A program made the translations under genes and the position numbers. Shown one piece after another: positions 53,857 through 61,765 of a stretch of DNA of 64,000 bases. The DNA is from Burkholderia sp. FERM BP-3421. GTDB taxonomy: Bacteria > Pseudomonadota > Gammaproteobacteria > Burkholderiales > Burkholderiaceae. The notes under the pieces were generated by a model, which made no database searches, had not been told where the DNA came from, and worked only from the letters and a program-made list of their open reading frames with translations. Each line of letters starts with the position of its first letter. The first letter of the stretch is position 1. The stretch covers positions 2,666,001 to 2,730,000 of the forward strand of contig NZ_CP117782.1 of assembly GCF_028657905.1 (NCBI RefSeq), read 5' to 3'.

Positions 53857-55572
53857 ATGCTCAAATCCCCCACCGCCCACAACGCCGTCCAGATCGATCG
53901 GTACATGCCGGCGGATTTCCAGCCCAACGCCAACCGTTCCGACGGCAAGCATCCGGTCGACAACGCCAAGGTCGCGCAGCGCAATCCGCCCGCGGGCACG
54001 GCGCACATGCTTGATTCGCTGACGCGCTACCAGGGCCAGGCGCGCGTGCCCCAGGCGCTGCGCTGGACCGCGACGACCGCCTTGCTGGCCGCGAAACAGG
54101 CGACTCCCAGGAGAACCACCCCGGAAGTCCAGGCGTCGGTGCTCAACGGCACGGTGTACCTGGGAACCAATGCGGCCTCGGACGCGGACACCTTGCTCAA
54201 GGCGCAACTGCACAAGATCATCAACAACGAAGCGGACCGCACGCAGATCGTCAACGCAACCAGGACGAAAGCCGAAGAAACGTCCCAGCTCGTGACGAAC
54301 TGCGTCGGCCACGGCGCGGCGGCCCATGCCGCCCATGCCCATGCCGACGGAGAACTCAACGGGCTGGCTGAAAAATATGGACGGACCGCCGACGAGAAAA
54401 TCTCGCTCGCGGCGGATGTCACGGCGCTCCGCACCGACGCGGAGCAGTCCGGCCGGGCGCTTCACGATCTGTTCGCCAATCAGAACGGGTTCTCCAACCA
54501 GAACCTGGACACCCACATGGGGCAGCTTGAAACGTTGAAATGGCAGCCCCACGACGAAGCCGCCACCCACCACCTCCTCACCCAGATTCGCGCGCCCGCC
54601 GCCGATACCGCAGCACTGACAAACGGCCTGGCGCAATTCCGCACGGCTGCGGCGACGCAACGCAGCCAGATAGAGAATCTCGCGGAAAAATATACGGCGC
54701 CCGGCGCGGACCGGACGGCGCTCGTGGCGACGTTGACCAAGGAACTCCGGGACGTGACGGGGGCCAAGCTTCGGGAAGACGCCCATGCCGTCCAACTGCC
54801 CAAGCTGCAGGAAAACGCGCGCATCAGCCAGCAGGAGGAGCGCCACCTGAATAAACTGCTCGCCTTCGTCAACGAACCCGATAAATTCAAGGCGCATCTC
54901 GACCGCGCGGAAGCCGAGATCAACGCGTCCACGTCCTCCGGCGCGTCGACCGATCCGTCGCACGGCCTGAACCTGAGCGCGGTCCAGCGCAATCGCGTCA
55001 AGCATCTGCTGACGCAGTTGCGGGACGCCCTGCGCAGCAGCGAGGCTGACGGCAAGATCATGATGGCGCCGGGACGGGCGACCGATTCCACGCGCATCAT
55101 GCAGCACGCCGAACAGCGCATCATCGAGCACGTCCAGCGCAATCAGCCCGCGCTGGAAACGGAGGCCAGGCGGCAGTTCCACGAGCTCGAGGAGCCCGAC
55201 GCCACCGCGCCGCCCCTCACGCCCGAGCAGCGGAAAATGGCGTCGACGAAGCCCATCGATCTTTACGTGGCGGGCACCAAGCCGCCCTGCGACGTATGCG
55301 AAACCACCGAGGTCAACCGGGACACCGTCGCGACCGAAGCCGTCGCGGCAAACCCCGACCACACGCCCAAGTTCGTCGTCACCCGCTTCGAGGACCAGGA
55401 TTACAAGGTTGGCCCGCTGTTTCCGGGGCAATATGCCAACAGCGACGACACGCGTCTTTCACAGAAACTGGTCGATCACTTCGGCGGCGACCTGACTCAG
55501 TCCGATCTGACCCGGACGGCGCGCAAACGGGCCGATTCCGTGCAGGACGACGCGCCCCCGGCCGGGTCCTGA
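53857..55572 (+). CDS. Putative secreted effector with deaminase-fold motifs
   Basis: A 571-residue protein I cannot name. The N-terminus (MLKSPTAHNAVQIDRYMPAD) has no Sec signal and is Ser/Asn/Pro-rich as in type III substrates. The middle, residues about 120-400, is mostly helical and charged, likely coiled coil. The C-terminal part carries HAEQRIIEHV (HAE at 417-419) and IDLYVAGTKPPCDVC (PCxxC at 477-481), the zinc-binding and catalytic signature of the cytidine/nucleic-acid deaminase superfamily seen in bacterial polymorphic toxins. A hrpII-type box precedes it, and AAGGAA lies upstream of the ATG. Base composition is less G+C-rich than in neighbours, suggesting transfer. No immunity gene is adjacent, which also fits an effector aimed at a eukaryotic host. 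Confidence 0.8.
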   Translation: MLKSPTAHNAVQIDRYMPADFQPNANRSDGKHPVDNAKVAQRNPPAGTAHMLDSLTRYQGQARVPQALRWTATTALLAAKQATPRRTTPEVQASVLNGTVYLGTNAASDADTLLKAQLHKIINNEADRTQIVNATRTKAEETSQLVTNCVGHGAAAHAAHAHADGELNGLAEKYGRTADEKISLAADVTALRTDAEQSGRALHDLFANQNGFSNQNLDTHMGQLETLKWQPHDEAATHHLLTQIRAPAADTAALTNGLAQFRTAAATQRSQIENLAEKYTAPGADRTALVATLTKELRDVTGAKLREDAHAVQLPKLQENARISQQEERHLNKLLAFVNEPDKFKAHLDRAEAEINASTSSGASTDPSHGLNLSAVQRNRVKHLLTQLRDALRSSEADGKIMMAPGRATDSTRIMQHAEQRIIEHVQRNQPALETEARRQFHELEEPDATAPPLTPEQRKMASTKPIDLYVAGTKPPCDVCETTEVNRDTVATEAVAANPDHTPKFVVTRFEDQDYKVGPLFPGQYANSDDTRLSQKLVDHFGGDLTQSDLTRTARKRADSVQDDAPPAGS

Positions 55573-55606
55573 GTCGCGCGCATCGGGGCGGCGGCGCGAG
55601 GCGGAC

Positions 55607-56251
55607 CTAGCGCCACGCCGCCACGATGATCCGCTTCAGCACATGCAGCTTGCGGTGAAAGAAATGCTCCGCGCCGGGAATGACGACCACGGGCAATTCC
55701 TGCGGCCGCGCCCAGTCATAAACGGCCGAGATCGGCACCGTCTCGTCGACCTCGCCGTGAATGACGACGGTATCCTCGGGCACGTTCGCGACCTGCCACC
55801 GGCTGGCCGCCGTCCCGACGAACACCATGCGCTCGACGGCCTGCCCGGCCCCGCGCAGCCGCTCGGCGACATGCGACAGCACGAAGGTTCCGAACGAAAA
55901 CCCGGCCAGCACGAGCGGCATCTGCGCATACGCGCCCTGCGCGCGCATGTGCGCGATCACGGCAAGCAGGTCGTCCGCTTCGCCGACGCCGTTGTCATGC
56001 GCTCCCTGCGTCGCCCCGACCCCGCGGAAATTCGATCGATAGACCACGTACCCGAGCTGCACGAGCGTGCGCGCCAGCGTCTGCGCGACCTTGTTGTCCA
56101 TGGTCCCGCCGAACAACGGATGCGGATGCGCGACGAGCGCGATGCCGCGCGGCGCCTCGCCGTTTTCGCGCACGGCGTCGGGCAGGTCCACGGCGATCTC
56201 GATCTCGCCGACCGGGCCGGCAATCAGGGACTTCTGCGTATGTACGTTCAT
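55607..56251 (-). CDS. Alpha/beta hydrolase
   Basis: A 214-residue alpha/beta-hydrolase. The oxyanion region is VAHPHPLFGGTMDNKVAQTLAR, the nucleophile elbow is AGFSFGTFV (Ser about residue 120), the acid is in IHGEVDETVP and the His in PGAEHFFHRKL. This subfamily is annotated in Burkholderia as alpha/beta hydrolase or dienelactone-like; the substrate is not known. No signal peptide, so cytosolic. It is 52 bases downstream of the ferredoxin gene on the same strand. Confidence 0.85.
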   Translation of the reverse strand: MNVHTQKSLIAGPVGEIEIAVDLPDAVRENGEAPRGIALVAHPHPLFGGTMDNKVAQTLARTLVQLGYVVYRSNFRGVGATQGAHDNGVGEADDLLAVIAHMRAQGAYAQMPLVLAGFSFGTFVLSHVAERLRGAGQAVERMVFVGTAASRWQVANVPEDTVVIHGEVDETVPISAVYDWARPQELPVVVIPGAEHFFHRKLHVLKRIIVAAWR

Positions 56252-56303
56252 GCTGCTGTCTCGTTCACTTCACACTCCACCACTCGAAACCCGCGACCCG
56301 CGC

Positions 56304-56621
56304 TCAGATCCGGAGCCGCTCCACCACCTGACCGTCGCGCAGGTGCGACTCGACGATCTCGTCGATATCGTTCTTGTCGACATACGTGTACCACGTCCCT
56401 TCCGGATACACGACCATCACCGGCCCTTCCTCGCAACGGTCGAGACAACCCGCCTTGTTGATGCGCACCTTGCCGGCGCCGGCGAGCCCCAGCTCCTTCA
56501 CGCGTTTCTTCGCGTATTCCTGCATCGTCTGCGCATCGCAGTTCGCGCAGCTCGGGCGTTCCGCGCCCGCCTCGCGCTGGTTCAGGCAGAAAAAGACGTG
56601 GTGTTGGTAGTAGGCATCCAT
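56304..56621 (-). CDS. Thioredoxin-like [2Fe-2S] ferredoxin
   Basis: A 105-residue protein of the Shethna/Cp2FeFd type. The start FFCLNQREAGAERPSCANC and the later KAGCLDRCEEGPVMVVYPEGTWY supply the four cluster-binding cysteines in the order typical of this family. It is a small cytosolic electron carrier; its partner is not evident from context. The ATG is at 56619-56621. It lies between the hydrolase and VanZ-like genes on the same strand. Confidence 0.9.
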   Translation of the reverse strand: MDAYYQHHVFFCLNQREAGAERPSCANCDAQTMQEYAKKRVKELGLAGAGKVRINKAGCLDRCEEGPVMVVYPEGTWYTYVDKNDIDEIVESHLRDGQVVERLRI

Positions 56622-56720
56622 GATGTGGGCGATCGGGCGCGACGTCGGCGCCGGTAGAGTGGGAATGGTTGGAATTCGGGAACGCCCGATTATAGCGAGC
56701 CGCTCGCCCGCCCGCTGACG

Positions 56721-57863
56721 CTAGCCGCGCCGCCCGAGCCAGCCGCGCTCGATCTGCGTCGCGAGCCACAGGAGCGCCGCATAGGGCCAGCTCCACGCGA
56801 GCCAGTGCGCGATCCCGTTGAAATGCACATAGCGGCCCTGCCGCCAGTCGGACAGCGTGTATTCGAAAAACGGATCCACCGGCAGCAGGTTCACCAGCGC
56901 CACCGCCGCCGCCAGCGCGAGCGTCGCGAGCCCGACCCGCGCCGGCCGCCCGAGCGGCAGCGCGAGCCACGCCACCGCGAGCGCCGACCCCATCCCCAGC
57001 CACGCGCCGGGCGCGGCCCATTCGAAGCGCAAGCCGCCGCGCGCCTGCAGATACGCCGCCGCCGCCTTCAAGCCCAGCGCCAGCGCCGCGTAGCCGGCCA
57101 GCAGCCGCACGCGCGGCGCGTCCGGACGCATCGCGAGCGACGCGAGCAGCAGCGCCCCGGCAAGTCCCAGTCCCGCCACCAGCGCATCCCAGCCCGACGC
57201 GCCGAGCCAGCCGTCGAGCCGCTCCGGCCAGCGCGCCACCTGCCAGGCGGGCGGCAGCCAATCGAGCAGCGCGCCGCGCATCGACGCATCCGTGCGCGCC
57301 CACAGCGCCGCCGGCCAGTCGCCGAGCCCGTACAGCCAGGGAGAGGGAAACAACACCGCGAACGGCCACAGCGCCGCGATGAACAAAGGCGTCGACGCCT
57401 CCGCGTCGAACCACGCGTCGCGCACCCGCCGCAGCAGGCCGCGCTCGATCAGCGCGCCCGCCGCCGGCGCGGCGAGCAGCGCCCCCGCGAGCGCGCCGCC
57501 CGCATTGGCCGCCAGGTCGAGGTTGGACGATACGCGCGCGGGCAAGTAGGTTTGCAGCGCCTCCATCGCCGCCGACAGCAGCACGCCGAGGAGGCCCGCC
57601 GCGAGCACGGCGCGCGCGCCGCGCCAGCGCGGATACAGCGACAGCACCGCGAGCGCGCCGAACGGCAGGTAACCGAGGATATTGGTGACGACGTCGAACG
57701 TCGTCACGTAGCGCGGCATCGGCGCGAGCACGTAGTCGAACGGCCCCACGCCGAGCGAGCGCCATCCGGAGAACGGCGACAGCGACGCATAGACGATCAG
57801 CGCCGCGTACACGGCGAGCGCCTGCCGCGCGAGCGTCGAACGGCGGCCCGCGCCGGGCTTCAT
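56721..57863 (-). CDS. VanZ-family membrane protein
   Basis: A 380-residue membrane protein. The N-terminal third has the VanZ-like domain: AVYAALIVYASLSPFSGW and YVTTFDVVTNILGYLPFGALAVLSLYPRW, then LQTYLPARVSSNLDLAANAGGALAGALLA. The remaining part adds about six further hydrophobic segments rich in Ala and Leu. Function is not known. It follows the ABC-associated lipoprotein gene (25-base gap) on the same strand. A GTG two codons upstream is an alternative start. Confidence 0.85.
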   Translation of the reverse strand: MKPGAGRRSTLARQALAVYAALIVYASLSPFSGWRSLGVGPFDYVLAPMPRYVTTFDVVTNILGYLPFGALAVLSLYPRWRGARAVLAAGLLGVLLSAAMEALQTYLPARVSSNLDLAANAGGALAGALLAAPAAGALIERGLLRRVRDAWFDAEASTPLFIAALWPFAVLFPSPWLYGLGDWPAALWARTDASMRGALLDWLPPAWQVARWPERLDGWLGASGWDALVAGLGLAGALLLASLAMRPDAPRVRLLAGYAALALGLKAAAAYLQARGGLRFEWAAPGAWLGMGSALAVAWLALPLGRPARVGLATLALAAAVALVNLLPVDPFFEYTLSDWRQGRYVHFNGIAHWLAWSWPYAALLWLATQIERGWLGRRG

Positions 57864-57888
57864 CCGGACCGCGCAGCCGCCGCGCCCG

Positions 57889-58515
57889 TCACGGCGCGGC
57901 CGCGTAGGTCTGCACGCCGAGCCAGGCCACCAGCTGCGCGACCAGCTCGTCGCTCGCGGTCGCCAGCGCGCGCGCGCCGCCCGCCGCATCGGGCGTGCTC
58001 GACGGCGCGCGCGAGACGAACGTGCGCTGGCTCAGCACCTTGCCGTCGCGCGTCAGCGTCGCGCGCGCGGTCACCGCCGCATGGCTTTCCGAGCGGCCGT
58101 CGAACACCTGCTCGAATTCGTCGAGCTCGACCTTGAGCACCGGCGCGCGCACGCCGTCCGCGCCCTCCAGCACCGTGCCGCGCAGCGCCAGCGCGCCGCG
58201 CAGGCGCTGCGTCAGCAACTGCGCGGGCGGCGCGGTCCAACGGCTGTCGCGGTAGGACGCGAGGCGCTGCGCGTCCGCATACGCGAGCCGGTAGTTGAGC
58301 TTGTCCGAATCGAGCACGTCGGGCGCCGTCACGTCGAGCACCTTGAGCGCGGGCCCGCTGCCCGCCGACGCGGCCGGCGTCGCCGGGCCGAAGTCGTAGC
58401 GGATGTTGCTCAGCGCGGCCGGCGTACCGGCGCAGCCCGCGAGCGCGAGCGTCAGCGTCAGCGCCGCGAGCAGCGCGGCGCCCGGGCGAGCCGGACGGCG
58501 AGGAAAAGGTGACAT
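57889..58515 (-). CDS. ABC-type transport auxiliary lipoprotein (PqiC/MlaE-system)
   Basis: A 208-residue lipoprotein. The signal ends with the lipobox LALAGC at about residue 28. The mature part has YDFGPATP, LKVLDVTAPDVLDSDKLNYRLAYADAQRLASYRDSRWTAPPAQLLTQRL and ends in the DUF330/ABC_trans_aux pattern LSQRTFVSRAPSSTPDAAGGARALATASDELVAQLVAWL. These outer-membrane lipoproteins accompany MCE (MlaD/PqiB) transporters. I start at ATG 58513-58515 because AGGAAC precedes it. It is the fourth gene of the Mla-like operon. Confidence 0.9.
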   Translation of the reverse strand: MSPFPRRPARPGAALLAALTLTLALAGCAGTPAALSNIRYDFGPATPAASAGSGPALKVLDVTAPDVLDSDKLNYRLAYADAQRLASYRDSRWTAPPAQLLTQRLRGALALRGTVLEGADGVRAPVLKVELDEFEQVFDGRSESHAAVTARATLTRDGKVLSQRTFVSRAPSSTPDAAGGARALATASDELVAQLVAWLGVQTYAAAP

Positions 58516-58563
58516 GACGTGTTCCTGCATTTCAAAAGACAAGGTTCTGTTTCCCACCGCCGC

Positions 58564-59517
58564 TCACTGCCCGGCGGCCGCGCCCTGCGGCCAGGCGAAG
58601 CCCGCCTCGCCCGGCCCCGGCGCCGCGCCCGGCGCGCCGAACAGCAGGCTGCGCGGATTGCGCCCGACCTCGCCCGCGACGTCCTTCAGCGTGCGCGACG
58701 CGTCGCTCACGTTCGTCGCCAGCGTGTTGAAGCGCGGCAGCGTGTCGTAGTGGACCCGGGCGTTCAGGTCGGCCAGCGTCTGGTCCATCGTCGACAACGC
58801 CGCGCCCGCCTGCTCGGCGGCCTTGCCGGCGCGGTCGAGATTCGCCGCGAGCGGGCCGCCCGGCGCGACGAGCGCATTCGCCGACGCGAGCGTGCGGTTG
58901 ACCTGCGTGACCGTCTCCGGCATCTGCGCGACCGCCGGCCCGAGCTGCCGGGTCAGGGTGGTCACGCCGTCCGCCGCCTGCTGCATGCTCGCCGCGGTCG
59001 CGCGCAGCTGCGCGCGCATGTCGTCGGAAAGCATCGCGTTGACGCTCTTCGCCGCCACTTCCATCTGCCGCAGCAGCTCGTCGCCGCGCTGCTGGATCTG
59101 GTCGAACAGGCTCGGGTGCATCGGGATCTGCGCGACCGACTTGGTCGAGGTCGGCAGCGGCGACACGTCGCCGCCCGTGTCGTCGAGCTGCACGAACGCG
59201 ATGCCCGTCACGCCCTGGAAACCCAGGCTGCCGAAGGTCGAGCGCGTGATCGGCGCGTCCTTGTCGACCAGGATCCGGATCACGATCTCGCCCGGGTGCG
59301 CCCGATCGAAGTTGATCGACTGCACCTTGCCGACGTCGAGCCCGCGATAGCGCACCGCCGCGTCCGGGAACAACCCGGTGACATTGGTGCGCGCGACCAG
59401 GTCATAAGGGATCCGCACGGTGCGGTCGACGTTGAACCAGAACACCGCGCCCACGATCGCGGACAGCAACCCGATCGTGAACAGCCCGGCCCAGAACGCA
59501 TGTGACTTGTTTTCCAT
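58564..59517 (-). CDS. MlaD-family (MCE) substrate-binding protein
   Basis: A 317-residue protein. One N-terminal membrane anchor (HAFWAGLFTIGLLSAIVGAVFWF) is followed by an MCE domain (VRIPYDLVARTNVTGLFPDAAVRYRGLDVGKVQSINFD) and a long helical C-terminal region with many Ala/Gln/Met heptads. This is the longer PqiB/LetB-related or Mce-like form, not the 180-residue MlaD of E. coli. It holds phospholipids in the periplasm between inner and outer membranes. It is 19 bases downstream of the ATPase gene. Confidence 0.9.
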   Translation of the reverse strand: MENKSHAFWAGLFTIGLLSAIVGAVFWFNVDRTVRIPYDLVARTNVTGLFPDAAVRYRGLDVGKVQSINFDRAHPGEIVIRILVDKDAPITRSTFGSLGFQGVTGIAFVQLDDTGGDVSPLPTSTKSVAQIPMHPSLFDQIQQRGDELLRQMEVAAKSVNAMLSDDMRAQLRATAASMQQAADGVTTLTRQLGPAVAQMPETVTQVNRTLASANALVAPGGPLAANLDRAGKAAEQAGAALSTMDQTLADLNARVHYDTLPRFNTLATNVSDASRTLKDVAGEVGRNPRSLLFGAPGAAPGPGEAGFAWPQGAAAGQ

Positions 59518-59536
59518 TCGGGAATTCCTTCGTCGT

Positions 59537-60373
59537 CTACAACTCGACACTCGACAGCGCCGGCGCGAGCGCGGCCTTCGGCAGCTTCGCACGCCGCTCG
59601 GGCGGCAACGCCTGCAGCGCGCGCCGGCCGCGCAGGCCCAGAAAATACTCGTGGATGAACGGATGATCGACGTTCGCGACCGCCTCGACGGGCGCGGCCA
59701 CCAGCACCTTGCGGTCCGCGATCACCGCGACCCGCGTCGACAGCGCGACCATCGTGTCGAGATCGTGCGTGACCATCACGACCGTGAGGCCCAGCGTGCG
59801 ATGCAGCGTCGCGATCAGCTCGACGAATTCGTCCGACGCCTGCGGATCGAGGCCCGCCGTCGGCTCGTCGAGGAACAGCAGCTCGGGCTCGAGCGCGATC
59901 GCGCGCGCGATCCCCACCCGCTTCACCATCCCGCCCGACAGCGCGGCCGGCATCTTCGACGCATGCTTGCACGGCAGCCCGACCATCTCGAGCTTCAGCA
60001 TCACGATATCGTGCAGCAGGTCTTCCGGGATCTTGCCCAGCTCGCGCAGCGGCTGCGCGATGTTGTCGAACACCGTCATCGACGAGAACAGCGCGCCCTG
60101 CTGGAACAGCATGCCGGACCGGTTGCGCATGACCCGCGCGGAATCCGCGTCGATGGTCGCGTTGTCCTGGCCGAACACCTTGATGGTGCCGGACGTCGGC
60201 CGTTCGAGCCCGAGGATCTGGCGCACCAGCGTGGTCTTGCCCGACCCGGAGCCGCCGACGATCGACACGATCTCGCCCTGCCGCACGTCGAAATCCAGGT
60301 GCTCGTGCACGACGTTGCGCCCGTAGCGCTTCGACAGGTCGTGCACTTCGATCACGAGGTCGTTGGTCGCCAT
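59537..60373 (-). CDS. MlaF-type ABC transporter ATP-binding protein
   Basis: A 278-residue ATPase: Walker A GGSGSGKTTLVRQI, Q-loop LFQQGALFSSMTVFDN, signature AALSGGMVKRVGIARAIA, Walker B LLFLDEPTAGLDPQ and the His switch VTHDLDTM. FQQGALFSSMTVFDNIAQPL is the hallmark of MlaF/Ttg2A lipid transporters. The ATG shares one base with the MlaE stop codon. The C-terminal extension (GLRGRRALQALPPERRAKLPKAAL) is basic and lineage-specific. Confidence 0.93.
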   Translation of the reverse strand: MATNDLVIEVHDLSKRYGRNVVHEHLDFDVRQGEIVSIVGGSGSGKTTLVRQILGLERPTSGTIKVFGQDNATIDADSARVMRNRSGMLFQQGALFSSMTVFDNIAQPLRELGKIPEDLLHDIVMLKLEMVGLPCKHASKMPAALSGGMVKRVGIARAIALEPELLFLDEPTAGLDPQASDEFVELIATLHRTLGLTVVMVTHDLDTMVALSTRVAVIADRKVLVAAPVEAVANVDHPFIHEYFLGLRGRRALQALPPERRAKLPKAALAPALSSVEL

Positions 60374-61503
60374 CAGCCGAGCCCCACGTTCTGGAACAGG
60401 ATCGCGAACACCGCGTCGGCCAGGATCACGACCGTGATCGAGGTGACGACCGAGGTCGTCGTGCCCTCGCCGAGGCTCTGCGAATTCGCCTTGATCCGGA
60501 AGCCGAAGTGGCAGGCGACGAGCGCGATCAGCATCCCGAACACGATGCCCTTGCCGAGCCCGATCCACAGGTTCGCGATCGGCACCACGCCCGGCAGCGA
60601 GCGCACGAAGTAACTGACGTCGATGCCCAGCACGAGCTTCGCGGCGAGCGCGCCGCCCGACAGCGCGACGATGTTGGTCCACATCACGAGGAGCGGCATC
60701 GCGACGCCGAGCGCGAGCACCCGCGGCAGGATGATCCGCAAGCCGTGCGGGATCCCCATCACGCGCATCGCGTCGAGCTCCTCGGTGACGCGCATCACGC
60801 CGATCCGCGCGGTGATCGCCGAGCCCGAGCGGCCCGCGACCAGGATCGCCGACAGCACCGGCCCCAGCTCGCGGATCACCGACAGCCCGAGGATGTTCAC
60901 GATATAGCGGTTCGCGCCGAACATCTGCAGCTGCTGCGCGGACAGGTAGCTGAGCACGATGCCGATCAGGAACGCGACGAGCGCCGTGATCGGCAGCGCC
61001 TGCGTGCCCGCGCTGTAGATGCTCGCGGAGAACTCGGTCCACGGCATCGTGCGCGGCCGGCGCAGCACCCCGAGCAGGTCGAGCATCACGCTGCCGAACA
61101 TCGTGATCGCGCCGCGCAGGTGCTCGCCGAACTTGAACAGCGCGAGCCCGAGGCGCGTGACCGGCCCGGCGTGCACGACGGGCTCGGGCGGCTCGCGCCC
61201 CTCGTCGAGCCGCTGGATCCGCTCGAACACGATCCGCTGGGTGTCGGTCAGCGCGATGTCGGCGGGCAGCCGGTGGCCCCACACGCGCCACAGCGCCTGG
61301 CCGCCGACGTGGTCGAGCCGCTCGATGGCGGACAGGTCCCACTCGCGCACCGGATGGCGCGCGAGCCCGGCCACGCGGCGCGCGGCGCCGCCCCGGTCGC
61401 GATCGAGCGCGAGCGCGAGCGCCGTCCACTGGCCGGAAAGCCGCACGGTCTTGCCTTGGCTGCCGGTCTCGACCGACAGGCCCGGAGGTGTCTGGAAATC
61501 CAA
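60373..61503 (-). CDS. MlaE-type permease with N-terminal STAS-like domain
   Basis: A 376-residue permease. Residues 1-110 form a STAS-like domain (VRLSGQWTALALALDRDRGG, LDHVGGQALWRVWG); the permease part starts near FGEHLRGAITMFGSVMLDLL and contains the conserved LSVIRELGPVLSAILVAGRSGSAITARIGVMRVTEELDAMRVMGI. In E. coli the STAS protein MlaB is separate; here it is fused. The likely start is a TTG at 61501-61503 because no ATG occurs before the conserved region; no convincing Shine-Dalgarno is visible. First gene of the lipid-transport operon. Confidence 0.88.
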   Translation of the reverse strand: MDFQTPPGLSVETGSQGKTVRLSGQWTALALALDRDRGGAARRVAGLARHPVREWDLSAIERLDHVGGQALWRVWGHRLPADIALTDTQRIVFERIQRLDEGREPPEPVVHAGPVTRLGLALFKFGEHLRGAITMFGSVMLDLLGVLRRPRTMPWTEFSASIYSAGTQALPITALVAFLIGIVLSYLSAQQLQMFGANRYIVNILGLSVIRELGPVLSAILVAGRSGSAITARIGVMRVTEELDAMRVMGIPHGLRIILPRVLALGVAMPLLVMWTNIVALSGGALAAKLVLGIDVSYFVRSLPGVVPIANLWIGLGKGIVFGMLIALVACHFGFRIKANSQSLGEGTTTSVVTSITVVILADAVFAILFQNVGLG

Positions 61504-61765
61504 GTGGCGATTCGGGACAGAACGATGACAGCGGCCATTGTAGCGAACCGGGCCATCCCGCGACGCGCCGATTTGCCCGGCTCCGGCCCGCGGCCCTGCC
61601 AGCCCTGCCAGCTGGCGCGCAGCTTCCGAACAGCCATCATGGCACTTTCATTCGGCCGTCACGTTTCCTTTCGATACTCTCACGCGCCGAATAGACGGCC
61701 GTCGGCGCCCGCGCGCCGCTTCTCTTTTCCGCACGACAAGACAGCACACAGAACAGGAAAATCCG

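Noticed and set aside
53857..55572. Contact-dependent or type VI toxin with immunity gene
   Set aside because: No small antitoxin- or immunity-like gene, VgrG/PAAR domain or Rhs repeat is next to it, and the hrpII-type box points to type III secretion instead.
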